Made by a program: the position numbers and the translations under genes | Notes under the pieces: generated by a model | The model's database searches: none | What the model was told of the DNA's origin: nothing | Seen by the model: the letters and a program-made list of their open reading frames with translations, nothing else | DNA from: Bacillus sp. HNG | GTDB taxonomy: Bacteria; Bacillota; Bacilli; Bacillales; Bacillaceae_L | NCBI RefSeq assembly: GCF_003400205.1 | Contig: NZ_QUQV01000001.1 | Coordinates: 62,001-126,000 of the forward strand | Length of the DNA stretch: 64,000 bases | Reading direction: 5' to 3' | Shown: positions 35,650-43,036 of the stretch, piece by piece | Numbering within the stretch: the stretch's first letter is position 1 | Layout: every line of letters begins with the position of its first letter

Positions 35650-35883
35650 TTAAATAACACTTGATTTATTAGACAAACTGTCAAGAACATCCGTATCCCA
35701 TACCCCTGAAAAGGACATCAAATTTTGCTGTAAGTCACCGTTTTTCTCGCCCACTCCCTGGTTTCGCTTGTAGGATACAAACTGATCAAGATGTTGGCTA
35801 GGCCCAAGGTTAACAACAGCCCCGTTATCGACAGAATTTATTTTTATCCCTCCTACATTAAGATTCACTGGAGAAAATAGCAT
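35650..35883 (-). CDS. GerPA/GerPF-like spore protein 3
   Basis: 77 residues (MLFSPVNLNVGGIKINSVDN, then YKRNQGVGEKNGDLQQ and WDTDVLDS). It is the closest relative of the preceding gene downstream, suggesting tandem duplication. RBS AGGATGTGATAGG-like. The product is small and polar and is probably a coat or outer spore component; the function is not established for this paralogue. Confidence 0.75.
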   Translation of the reverse strand: MLFSPVNLNVGGIKINSVDNGAVVNLGPSQHLDQFVSYKRNQGVGEKNGDLQQNLMSFSGVWDTDVLDSLSNKSSVI

Positions 35884-35895
35884 CCTATCACATCC

Positions 35896-36147
35896 TTACA
35901 GTTTTGGCAGATTGGCAGCTTCAAAAGAAGAGTTTGAATCCAGTTGATCACGGTCATCGACAAAACTTCTTGTGCCAAAAAAGTCGCTTCCATCCCCCAT
36001 ATTTTGACCAAAACCCATATTTTTCTTGTCCGAGTTATGCCATTCAGCTAAAAGGTTTTGACCCACATTGATAGCCGAGGCATTTTCAAATGAATTTACT
36101 TTAATAATATGAATATTTATATTGATGTAAGGAACTGGTCCAGCCAT
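35896..36147 (-). CDS. GerPA/GerPF-like spore protein 2
   Basis: 83 residues from ATG 36147 (MAGPVPYININIHIIKVNSF), with AAAGGATGG upstream; the in-frame ATG at 36177 is less likely. The central DKKNMGFGQNMGDGSD and the Asp-rich FVDDRDQLDSN follow the family layout, but it is the most diverged of the four at its N terminus (MAGP extension). Member 2 of the minus-strand run. Confidence 0.72.
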   Translation of the reverse strand: MAGPVPYININIHIIKVNSFENASAINVGQNLLAEWHNSDKKNMGFGQNMGDGSDFFGTRSFVDDRDQLDSNSSFEAANLPKL

Positions 36148-36183
36148 AGTAGCCATCCTTTCTAATCTTATTTGCACTTCGTA

Positions 36184-36414
36184 TTATCGATTAATTTTTT
36201 GGGAGTTAGAATCATTGGGCTCATTGTCAATCACACAACTTGTACTGAAAATTTTTAGACTTTCATCTGAAAGTTGCTGACCAAAACCTTGATTTTTCTT
36301 TCCTGTGACACTTCGATTTTGTTTGATCGTTGAACCAAAAGAAACAGCCCCTAAATGATCAACATTATTTAGTTTTATATGTTTTATATTTATATTAACT
36401 GGTAAAAAAGACAT
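36184..36414 (-). CDS. GerPA/GerPF-like spore protein 1
   Basis: 76 residues: MSFLPVNINIKHIKLNNVDH, then GKKNQGFGQQLSDES and a terminal DSNSQKINR. First gene of the four-gene run and divergent from the Hsp20/GerPC-like pair, whose products probably function in the same spore layer. GAAAGGATCATG upstream acts as the RBS. Confidence 0.75.
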   Translation of the reverse strand: MSFLPVNINIKHIKLNNVDHLGAVSFGSTIKQNRSVTGKKNQGFGQQLSDESLKIFSTSCVIDNEPNDSNSQKINR

Positions 36415-36570
36415 ACGGACATGATCCTTTCTCTTATGATAGTTATAAGTATGGCAGCAAAACAGAAATTATGTTAACTAATTTTTATGAATGGAATTTA
36501 GAAATAGGTAATAGGATTAATTAGAAGGAATTTATTTTTGATTTTGAATAGAAGGCAAGGAGGATCCATC

Positions 36571-37038
36571 ATGGATATGAATAAAATACTGCAATGGATG
36601 GATTTGGCCAAAAAATATCAAACTACTGATTTTTGGAAAGACATATTTGACCAGTCCTCCTTTGAAGATTTGATGAAAGCTCATGGGGGTGAGGGAACAG
36701 CCAGCCCATTTGAACCTAATCGTGATAAAAATTTTCCACCAACTGATATTTATATGACGGATAGTGATGTTTTACTCATCGCTGAATTACCTGGATATCA
36801 AAAACATGATATTCGTTTGTCTATATCTGGGACAAACCTTTTATTAAAAGGAAATAGCAATATAGTGCATCCTGGACAACCGTTGCAGCAGGAAAGATTT
36901 AATGGTTCCTTTGAGCGAAGCATTCAACTCCCTGAAGCCACCTTCCCAGATCAGATCCGGGCAACTTTTAGGAATGGACTACTTCTTATAACCTATAAAA
37001 GACAATTTAGGAATGAAGAATACGTCCCGATTGATTAA
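36571..37038 (+). CDS. Hsp20/alpha-crystallin family protein, possible spore type
   Basis: 155 residues from ATG 36571, where AAGGAGGA is 7 nt upstream. N-terminal helical part (KILQWMDLAKKYQTTDFWK), then an alpha-crystallin domain (about 60-150): PPTDIYMTDSDVLLIAELPG, a core LSISGTNLLLKGN, ending with the family's G-L-L and IT YKR segment. The C-terminal I-x-I anchor is replaced by YVPID. Small Hsp20 proteins CotM and CotP are coat proteins in B. subtilis; the spore-gene context suggests a similar role. Confidence 0.8.
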   Translation: MDMNKILQWMDLAKKYQTTDFWKDIFDQSSFEDLMKAHGGEGTASPFEPNRDKNFPPTDIYMTDSDVLLIAELPGYQKHDIRLSISGTNLLLKGNSNIVHPGQPLQQERFNGSFERSIQLPEATFPDQIRATFRNGLLLITYKRQFRNEEYVPID

Positions 37039-37067
37039 TATGAAAATAAGAGTGAGGAAGAAAATAA

Positions 37068-37928
37068 ATGCCGATTAAAGGGATGTTCAATCAAAAAGGT
37101 CCAAGAGAACCGAATATCAATGATCTGGATAAATTGAATTTACGAATGAACGCACTGGAAGTCCAAATAAAAAAATTATTGGACTTTGAAAAGCAACTAC
37201 GACTTTCCATTTATAACTCAAAGGAGAAACCTCCTGCGTCGAAACATGAAGACAAAAAAAATAGTACAATCCAAGAATTAATTCCTTTAATAGAGAAGAT
37301 GATTTCAGAAAAGTTTGCGTCTTTTGAACAAAGAGAAGAAAAATTGCAGAAAAAAATTCAACAGTTAGAAAGTCAAATGGTTGTTATAATGAAAAGTGAA
37401 AATGACATGTTAAAAAGGAATGAAGGTCAAGAAACAGTTATAGATCCAAGAATCAGCGTGCATCTAGACTCCTTGGAATCTAAACTCCTTTCGTTGGAAC
37501 AAAATTTTGAATGGATGTGCGAAGAACAAAAGATAATAGTTAAACAAGTAGGGGAACAACAGCAACAAACTTGTGAATGTGCAGATAATCCTATTGATGC
37601 AGCGGAGTCAACAGAAGTTCCCTTTCAACCCGTCTATATAGACAAGCTATATGTAGATAAATATGAACAGAATAACAATTTTGCACAACTCGGTATTAAT
37701 AGTCTGAGTGGTACACTAAATATCGGAGCAACTTATGGAAGTGTACCGCAACAAATAAATGCACAGATGAAAAAAGATTTTGAAAAGATAAGAGCTGCAA
37801 AGGAAGAAATGCAAAATCCGAAAAGTCAAGATGAATCTCACCATCAAGAAGAAGTAGAACCATCCTCTGAATTTGAGAATCCCCAACAACAAGAAACCTA
37901 CACAGAAATTGAGATAGAAGAAGATTGA
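37068..37928 (+). CDS. GerPC-like coiled-coil spore protein
   Basis: 286 residues. The first 190 are coiled-coil-like (NDLDKLNLRMNALEVQIKKL, EEKLQKKIQQLESQMVVIM). Then a beta region VYIDKLYVDKYEQNNNF-AQLGINSLSGTLNIGATYG (about 199-235), whose SLSGTLNIG core resembles GerPC, and a disordered acidic tail ending in EEIEIEED-like residues. Direct partner of the Hsp20 gene (29 bp apart). It may organise the neighbouring GerPA/GerPF-like proteins in the coat. Confidence 0.7.
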   Translation: MPIKGMFNQKGPREPNINDLDKLNLRMNALEVQIKKLLDFEKQLRLSIYNSKEKPPASKHEDKKNSTIQELIPLIEKMISEKFASFEQREEKLQKKIQQLESQMVVIMKSENDMLKRNEGQETVIDPRISVHLDSLESKLLSLEQNFEWMCEEQKIIVKQVGEQQQQTCECADNPIDAAESTEVPFQPVYIDKLYVDKYEQNNNFAQLGINSLSGTLNIGATYGSVPQQINAQMKKDFEKIRAAKEEMQNPKSQDESHHQEEVEPSSEFENPQQQETYTEIEIEED

Positions 37929-37981
37929 AGCAAACCCGCCCCAAAAATTATAAAACACTAGATGAATATCCATACATGAAA

Positions 37982-38012
37982 CCTTTACATTAGCTCAAGC
38001 TAATGTAAAAGG
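37982..38012 (+). promoter_or_regulatory. Long palindrome overlapping the RBS of the Fpg/Nei gene
   Basis: CCTTTACATTAGCT (37982-37995), spacer CA, then AGCTAATGTAAAAGG (37998-38012), pairing almost perfectly. It ends in the GG of the ribosome site (GGTGGTG) 11 nt before the ATG. It could be an operator for a dimeric repressor or an mRNA hairpin that limits translation; no T run, so a terminator is unlikely. Confidence 0.6.
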
Positions 38013-38022
38013 TGGTGCACCT

Positions 38023-38832
38023 ATGCCTGAATTGCCCGAAATGGAAACGTATAAAAACCTCCTCCAACGAAAACTTGCAGGACATACAATTAAAGACGTC
38101 GAGGTAAACCGTGAAAAGTCGATTAATAGCTCGGTTGCCGATTTTAAAAACCAACTTATTGACAATAAAATTACCCACATTCATCGAAGGGGAAAGCACC
38201 TCATTTTTAACCTTGCTAGCGGTAAAGCACTCCTGCTACACCTCATGTTGGGTGGATTAATGTACATTGAATCAGATGACGATATCATTTCAAGGACAAA
38301 GCAAGTTATTCTTAGCTTCGACTCACACAGGCTTACATTTATCGGACTCCGATTAGGCTACTTACATCTCCTAACTTCAAAAGAAGTAGAAGAAGAATTT
38401 GCCGACCTTGGTCCGGAGCCACTTGAGCCAAGTTTTACAGTCCAGACTTTTCAACAATTAACAGAAAGTAAAAAGGGAAAAATAAAGTCAACACTAGTTG
38501 ATCAACAATTTATCGCTGGAATTGGAAATCGGTATTCTGATGAGATTTGCTTTGCTGCTGGTCTGTTACCAACCCGTAAACTAAACTCACTAGATCAATC
38601 TCAGTTTCTAAAGTTGCATGCATCTATTCGTTCTGTTTTACAGGAGGGCATTCGCTATGGTGGATACATCGATTTGCCACTTTTTAAAGGAGATCAACTT
38701 ACAGGAGGTTTTCAAGGGAAATTTAAAGTGCATGATCGAGAAGGGGAGCCTTGTACCCGCTGTGGTTCGGTGATTGTGAAGAAAGATGTGTCATCTCGTA
38801 AAACTTTTTTTTGTGCAAATTGCCAAATCTAA
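38023..38832 (+). CDS. Fpg/Nei family DNA glycosylase/AP lyase
   Basis: 269 residues. MPELPEMETYKNLL supplies the catalytic Pro2 and Glu3, RRGKHLIFNL the conserved Lys, IAGIGNRYSDEICFAAG the helix-two-turn-helix, and CTRCG...CANC the C-terminal zinc finger, all intact. Removes oxidised bases and cleaves the AP site. The core replicative mutM is usually next to polA/coaE; this isolated copy behind a palindrome is probably a paralogue with other lesion preference or regulation. Confidence 0.88.
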   Translation: MPELPEMETYKNLLQRKLAGHTIKDVEVNREKSINSSVADFKNQLIDNKITHIHRRGKHLIFNLASGKALLLHLMLGGLMYIESDDDIISRTKQVILSFDSHRLTFIGLRLGYLHLLTSKEVEEEFADLGPEPLEPSFTVQTFQQLTESKKGKIKSTLVDQQFIAGIGNRYSDEICFAAGLLPTRKLNSLDQSQFLKLHASIRSVLQEGIRYGGYIDLPLFKGDQLTGGFQGKFKVHDREGEPCTRCGSVIVKKDVSSRKTFFCANCQI

Positions 38833-38904
38833 AAATTATACTTGATTATCAGGACGATTAATGGCTATTCTATAGGAGAATGAATATTAGAAAGAGGGAT
38901 AAAT

Positions 38905-39171
38905 ATGGCAGAAAAAACTTTTACCATTACAAGTGATGCTGGCTTACATGCTAGACCAGCTACAAAGCTCGTACATAAAGCAAGTCAATATCAATCAGAA
39001 ATTACACTAAGCTTTAACGGAAAATCTGTAAATCTTAAATCAATTATGGGTGTAATGTCTTTAGGCGTACCAAAAGGCTCTCAAATTGTGGTACAAGCTG
39101 AAGGAAATGATGCAGATGCTGCACTAGAAGGAATCGAATCTGTATTAAAAGAAGAAAATTTAGGTGAATAA
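38905..39171 (+). CDS. ptsH: Phosphocarrier protein HPr
   Basis: 88 residues. Phospho-His15 in [11 protein letters not shown] and regulatory Ser46 in [11 protein letters not shown] are both present, so this is HPr and not Crh (which lacks His15). It carries phosphate from enzyme I to PTS permeases and, as Ser46-P, helps CcpA. Typical ptsH stands in a ptsHI operon; here it is alone with its own promoter-like TTGATT and TATTCT (38842-38871, 18-bp spacer) and a terminator. Confidence 0.92.
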   Translation: MAEKTFTITSDAGLHARPATKLVHKASQYQSEITLSFNGKSVNLKSIMGVMSLGVPKGSQIVVQAEGNDADAALEGIESVLKEENLGE

Positions 39172-39182
39172 TCTAAAGTAGA

Positions 39183-39214
39183 AAAACAACCATCTGTTCG
39201 GATGGTTGTTTTCT
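39183..39214. terminator. Terminator after ptsH
   Basis: Stem AAAACAACCATC/GATGGTTGTTTT with 6-nt loop. It may serve the convergent 39449 gene as well. Confidence 0.8.
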
Positions 39215-39215
39215 A

Positions 39216-39449
39216 TTATGCTGTTTCTTCGTCATCATTTTTAGATAATACCAATGCCCCATGACGGATTAAGTATTGAAAATGAGAGATCGGGAAAACA
39301 CCTTTTTGCTTTGATTCAAGCTCTATTCGTACAGATGATTGATTTATTTCAACAACTCTTAACGTTTTTGCTTCGCATAAGTTCGGAATGAATTTTGATG
39401 TAATGCCAAATTCCATATTATTAACAAGTTCAAGGTTTTCTCTTGCCAA
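39216..39449 (-). CDS. Hypothetical protein (77-84 aa)
   Basis: TTG 39449 has GGTGGTG about 6 nt upstream; ATG 39470 gives an 84-residue form. Soluble, beta-rich (AKTLRVVEINQSSVRIELES) with an acidic C terminus (SKNDDEETA). Not assigned to a family. Convergent with ptsH. Confidence 0.55.
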   Translation of the reverse strand: MARENLELVNNMEFGITSKFIPNLCEAKTLRVVEINQSSVRIELESKQKGVFPISHFQYLIRHGALVLSKNDDEETA

Positions 39450-39622
39450 TTTGTTCACCACCTTCTCCATATAGGTAATATAACCAATAAAAAGAAAATC
39501 ATACCAGATATACTATGAATTGCAACTTATTTCATTTTTTAATTCGCATTATTGGAATTTTATTGATATAAAAGGTAATATTTAAATAGGATTAATTTAT
39601 TTAGAGTTTGGAGGATTCACAT

Positions 39623-39967
39623 TTGAAACCGATAAAGAAAGAAGACATACAGGAATTAATTAACCGTTTTGCCAATCAAAACGTTTATATTCACCTTGAA
39701 ACCACAAACGGTGCATACGCTGTTCATTCAGGTGCTCGAAAAACATCAGCAGGTGCATTTATTCGAAATGCCCTTGTTACGTATACAGAAGGAAAAATCG
39801 TCGGAAATGACCCATACCGTGTAGGACTTAAGATGGACCTAGGCTGGATTTATGCGGAAGGACTAACAGATTGGGAATTAGACGAGAAGGATCGATTATT
39901 ACTCGCTGGACATGATGAAGAAGGTAAGCTAGCTGTCGCTCTTCAAATCAGCAGCACCCCATTCTAG
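39623..39967 (+). CDS. yojF: YojF family protein (DUF1806)
   Basis: About 114 residues from TTG 39623, where GGAGGA lies 7 nt upstream; TTG 39608 would overlap that site. VYIHLETTNGAYAVHSGARK and IRNALVTYTEGKIVGNDPYR are characteristic of YojF. It precedes bshB2 by 41 bp, the arrangement of yojF and yojG (bshB2) in B. subtilis. Role unknown but linked to bacillithiol metabolism by co-occurrence. Confidence 0.85.
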   Translation: MKPIKKEDIQELINRFANQNVYIHLETTNGAYAVHSGARKTSAGAFIRNALVTYTEGKIVGNDPYRVGLKMDLGWIYAEGLTDWELDEKDRLLLAGHDEEGKLAVALQISSTPF

Positions 39968-40008
39968 GACAACTTTAAAAGGCATATTTTGAAAAAAGGA
40001 GTAGTAAA

Positions 40009-40674
40009 ATGGAACGACATATTTTAATCGTACTACCACATCCAGATGATGAAGCATTTGGAGTGTCAGGTTACATCAGCTTAAACACCCAAAAAGGGGT
40101 TCCCGTAACATATGCTTGCTTAACATTAGGGGAAATGGGCAGAAATCTTGGAAATCCGTTTTTTGCAACGAGAGAGACATTACCCGAGATACGTAAAAAA
40201 GAGCTTAAAGAAGCTTGTAAGGCATGTGGAATTACAGATCTCCGCATGCTAGGATATCGTGATAAAACATTGGAATTTTTAGATCCTGAAAAAATTGCCG
40301 ATACCATTGAAAAAATCATCAAGGAAGTAAACCCGTCACTTGTTATTACATTTTATCCTGGACACGGCGTTCACCCTGACCATGACGCGACAGGTGAAGC
40401 AACCATTCGGGCGGTGAAGCGAATTCCGAAAGAAAACAGACCAAAGGTTTATTGCAAAGCCATCACCCACGACCGTGTTGAAAAAATCGGTGAGCATGAT
40501 GTCGAATTCGATGTAAGTGAAGTATTAAACAAGAAAATTGCAACATTAAAAGCACATCGTTCCCAAACAGAGGGACTCATGGGTAATTTACTTCAGAAAA
40601 TCGATAACAAAGAAAATGAAGTATTGGATTGGCTTCGTACTGAAGTATATTGGACCTATAAATTCGACGACTAG
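40009..40674 (+). CDS. bshB2: Bacillithiol biosynthesis deacetylase BshB2
   Basis: 221 residues, LmbE-type zinc deacetylase. The metal motif PHPDDE is at about 10-15 and HPDHD at about 122-126. It deacetylates GlcNAc-malate to GlcN-malate in bacillithiol synthesis and may also hydrolyse bacillithiol conjugates. AAGGAGTAG lies before the ATG. It is linked to yojF upstream and to a small unknown gene downstream. Confidence 0.92.
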   Translation: MERHILIVLPHPDDEAFGVSGYISLNTQKGVPVTYACLTLGEMGRNLGNPFFATRETLPEIRKKELKEACKACGITDLRMLGYRDKTLEFLDPEKIADTIEKIIKEVNPSLVITFYPGHGVHPDHDATGEATIRAVKRIPKENRPKVYCKAITHDRVEKIGEHDVEFDVSEVLNKKIATLKAHRSQTEGLMGNLLQKIDNKENEVLDWLRTEVYWTYKFDD

Positions 40675-40721
40675 GAAATAGGAGCATTGTGCCATTAGAC
40701 TTAAAAGGAGCTCTTTAAATC

Positions 40722-41006
40722 ATGGAGAATTATCCAGTTGATTATGATCGACTTTTAAAAGCATACCAATCACTTTGGATGAATAGAAGGCTGTGGCAAA
40801 AGGACCTAAGTAGTGAGGATATCCTTCGGTCCACTATTCAGAGGGACTTGCAGGATGAGTTAACCCATCCAAGGTTACGAAAAACGCCGTATGAAAAATT
40901 TTTCATGGCGAGTAAACGAGTTTTTGAATCAAGCTTACCAATTGAAGATAAACTTCACATCCAACATGTGTATCTCGAAGAAATGGAAAATGTGAAGAAA
41001 ATGTAA
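40722..41006 (+). CDS. Hypothetical protein (94 aa)
   Basis: Begins MENYPVDYDRLLKAYQSLWM; helical, basic and polar with several Arg/Lys-rich stretches, no membrane segment. A good AAGGAG site lies upstream. It is only 47 bp after bshB2 and probably cotranscribed with it. Not recognised. Confidence 0.6.
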   Translation: MENYPVDYDRLLKAYQSLWMNRRLWQKDLSSEDILRSTIQRDLQDELTHPRLRKTPYEKFFMASKRVFESSLPIEDKLHIQHVYLEEMENVKKM

Positions 41007-41045
41007 ATAAAATAAGAAAAAATTTACAAATAGTTCAAAAAGCAG

Positions 41046-41074
41046 TTGTACAACTTCTAGGTTTCCTTTATAAT
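41046..41074 (+). promoter_or_regulatory. Sigma-A promoter of the 61-aa membrane gene
   Basis: TTGTAC (41046-41051), 17-bp spacer and TATAAT (41069-41074), a near-consensus promoter 67 nt before the ATG. Confidence 0.75.
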
Positions 41075-41140
41075 CTGTGCATATACAAGCGGGGCTCGTC
41101 AAAATATCTCAGCAAATCGAGTAATGAAAGGGGTATTTTT

Positions 41141-41326
41141 ATGGAGATGAACATGTATATGGAAATTTCAGTCATCTTATTTTTGATCTTTGCATTTTCC
41201 TTCGCACATTCGATTTTTAAAGGAACCCACAAAATAGTAGCCAAAATCATTAGTGCAACGGTTATTAGTTTATGTTCATTTGTGATTATTTGGAGAACAG
41301 CAAGTCTATTATCATATTTTCATTAA
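41141..41326 (+). CDS. Small two-helix membrane protein (61 aa)
   Basis: Two hydrophobic stretches (EISVILFLIFAFSFAHS and IISATVISLCSFVIIWR) separated by a basic turn (FKGTHKIVAK). AAAGGGG precedes the ATG at 41141. It has a strong promoter and terminator of its own. Not recognised; the size fits small stress or sporulation membrane peptides. Confidence 0.65.
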   Translation: MEMNMYMEISVILFLIFAFSFAHSIFKGTHKIVAKIISATVISLCSFVIIWRTASLLSYFH

Positions 41327-41346
41327 ATGTAAAGTGACGACCAACC

Positions 41347-41377
41347 AAAAGAGCGAACGGAATTTCGCTCTTTTTTA
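41347..41377. terminator. Bidirectional terminator
   Basis: 11-bp stem AAAAGAGCGAA/TTCGCTCTTTT with a 6-nt loop. It lies between the membrane gene and the convergent 41-aa gene, with T-rich tail to the right and A-rich to the left. Confidence 0.8.
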
Positions 41378-41500
41378 TTGCTCTTCTCCCATAATTGAAC
41401 TAATTTTTTCAGGTGAGACAATATATAAGCCCATCTCTTCTTCTAATTCCTCAATTGATTTATCAATGACTGTCTCTTCTTTGGATGGTAAATTTTCCAA
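41375..41500 (-). CDS. Small acidic protein, hypothetical (41 aa)
   Basis: TTG start at 41500 with GAGGTGA 5 nt upstream. Sequence MENLPSKEETVIDKSIEELE and then EEMGLYIVSPEKISSIMGE: acidic, helical. Not recognised. The clean RBS and the terminator beyond its stop support it. Confidence 0.5.
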   Translation of the reverse strand: MENLPSKEETVIDKSIEELEEEMGLYIVSPEKISSIMGEEQ

Positions 41501-41599
41501 AATTATCACCTCGAAAACTAGTATGCCCATTTTTACCGCTTTAACTGGCAGTAAGCCCCTTTACTTTAGAAAGGATGTATTCAAAAAAGATAGATAAGG

Positions 41600-41740
41600 A
41601 ATCAACTTCCAGTAAAAGGCCGATTATATGAACAAAGACTAAGAACGCCACGTCCTGTGACAACGTCTTTGTGACCCACATCATGTGTGCCTCAACTTCC
41701 ATCAGTGGATCCACTGATGGAAGTTTCACTTTATTGCATA
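41600..41740. repeat. Hairpin-rich non-coding segment with 32-bp palindrome
   Basis: A chain of inverted repeats: GCCACGTCCTGTGAC, CACATCATGTG, and a perfect 32-bp palindrome (41694-41725, arms AACTTCCATCAGTGGA). The style resembles dispersed hairpin elements in Bacillaceae genomes. It could also be a factor-dependent terminator for flanking genes. No frame of interest crosses it. Confidence 0.55.
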
Positions 41741-41793
41741 GTTCCTTTCTATATTGAAAAACTAAATGTATATGTAGTATAGGAGACGAAACC

Positions 41794-42624
41794 ATGAGAT
41801 TTGGAAGTCATATTAGTATCCGGGAAGGGTATTTAAGTGCCGCTCGTCATGCCAAAAAAATTGGTGCAAATGCGTTTCAGTACTTCCCGAAAAACCCACG
41901 AAGCCTGACAGTAAAAGAATTTGATCGTCATGATGCAAACGAATGCGCGAAATATTGTAAAGCCCATGATTTATTAACAATTGCTCACACACCATATCCT
42001 ACAAATTTAGTGGCTGATAAGGATCAAATAGGGCTTGTTATCGATTCTTTATTAAATGATTTGGAGATTGCAAATGAATGCGGTTCAATTGGAGTTGTTG
42101 TTCATTTTGGAGTATTAAAAAATGCCACCAATCCTCTTGAAGGCTATCAACGGATGATTGAAACACTTAATGAAGTGCTATCGAGATGGGATGGAGAAGC
42201 ACTTATCTTGTTAGAAAATAATGCTGGAAAAAGTGGACCAACTGGAACAATGGTAGAGGAGCTTGTTCAAGTTAGACAACTGACTGACTATCCAGAAAAA
42301 CTAGGTTTTTGTTTAGATACATGTCATCTCTACGCAAGTGGTGTCTGGGATGGTGATAATTGGCGTGAAGTCGAGTCAAAAGGGACAGAGCTCGACTATT
42401 TTGCTCATCTTAAGGCTGTCCATTTAAATAATTCCGTCTACCCGACAAGGTCTATGAAAGACCGCCATGCCAATATTCCGTACGGGGAGATAAAAGTGGA
42501 GCAAATCAAGGAGTTTTTATCAAGTTCAGTGTTTGGTGATATTCCATTTGTACTTGAAACACCTCATGAAAACAATTTTTCGCATGAAAATGAGATTCAA
42601 TATTTAAATGAGTTGATGGGGTAA
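41794..42624 (+). CDS. nfo: Deoxyribonuclease IV (AP endonuclease, Nfo-type)
   Basis: 276 residues, TIM-barrel with the three-zinc endonuclease IV site. RFGSHISIREGYLSAARHA opens the protein; VVHFGVLKNA and LLENNAGKSG supply metal His and Glu; LGFCLDTCHLYASG is the signature Asp/His; HLNNSVYPTRSMKDRHANI is the characteristic loop. It cleaves at abasic sites. RBS GGAGACG. It works in base excision repair with glycosylases such as the Fpg/Nei protein at 38023. The family is clear. Confidence 0.9.
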   Translation: MRFGSHISIREGYLSAARHAKKIGANAFQYFPKNPRSLTVKEFDRHDANECAKYCKAHDLLTIAHTPYPTNLVADKDQIGLVIDSLLNDLEIANECGSIGVVVHFGVLKNATNPLEGYQRMIETLNEVLSRWDGEALILLENNAGKSGPTGTMVEELVQVRQLTDYPEKLGFCLDTCHLYASGVWDGDNWREVESKGTELDYFAHLKAVHLNNSVYPTRSMKDRHANIPYGEIKVEQIKEFLSSSVFGDIPFVLETPHENNFSHENEIQYLNELMG

Positions 42625-42748
42625 GTTTGCTAACGAATTTATAAATATTGAATAATAGCCATAAATACAAAATAATGACCATAGAGCAATTTTGGTAAGT
42701 TAATAATTAAAGGCTCATTTCTAAAAGATTGTTGCTTTTATACATAGT

Positions 42749-42926
42749 GTGATTTCCGCTCTTGGTACTCGTTTTCCACGGGCGATTCGCAATCCTCCTC
42801 GCTTCACTGCGGGGTCTCGCTTGGCTCGCTATTCCCGCAGGATGTTGAGTTTGCTTCCTTGAAACTCCACCGCATGTAGAAAATGCATGCATTTTCTAAG
42901 GAACACGTACCATCCGCTAAAATCAC
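42749..42926. repeat. Bacillaceae-type interspersed repeat element (degenerate)
   Basis: Begins GTGATTTCCGCTCTTGGTAC and ends with CCGCTAAAATCAC, giving short GTGATTT/AAATCAC ends. The inside (CTCGTTTTCCACGGGCGA, TGCGGGGTCTCGCTTGG, TTCCCGCAGGA) resembles the widely spread, structured GCTCC-GGCACTCGCTTTCCGCGGG repeat of Bacillus genomes. A 20-bp palindrome AGAAAATGCATGCATTTTCT sits at 42878-42897. No protein frame is supported. The rest of the gap (42625-42748, 42927-43003) shows nothing recognisable. Confidence 0.65.
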
Positions 42927-43003
42927 AGAAGGTCAGTTATTACTATTTTCCTTCGCGCAATCGGATCCAAATACAACAAAGTTTGCGAAAACAGCCTAAA
43001 TAA

Positions 43004-43032
43004 AAAACCAGCCCTTTTAAAAGGCTGGTTTT
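43004..43032 (-). terminator. Terminator of the MATE gene
   Basis: 10-bp perfect stem GGCTGGTTTT/AAAACCAGCC with T run on the minus strand. Confidence 0.85.
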
Positions 43033-43036
43033 CCCT

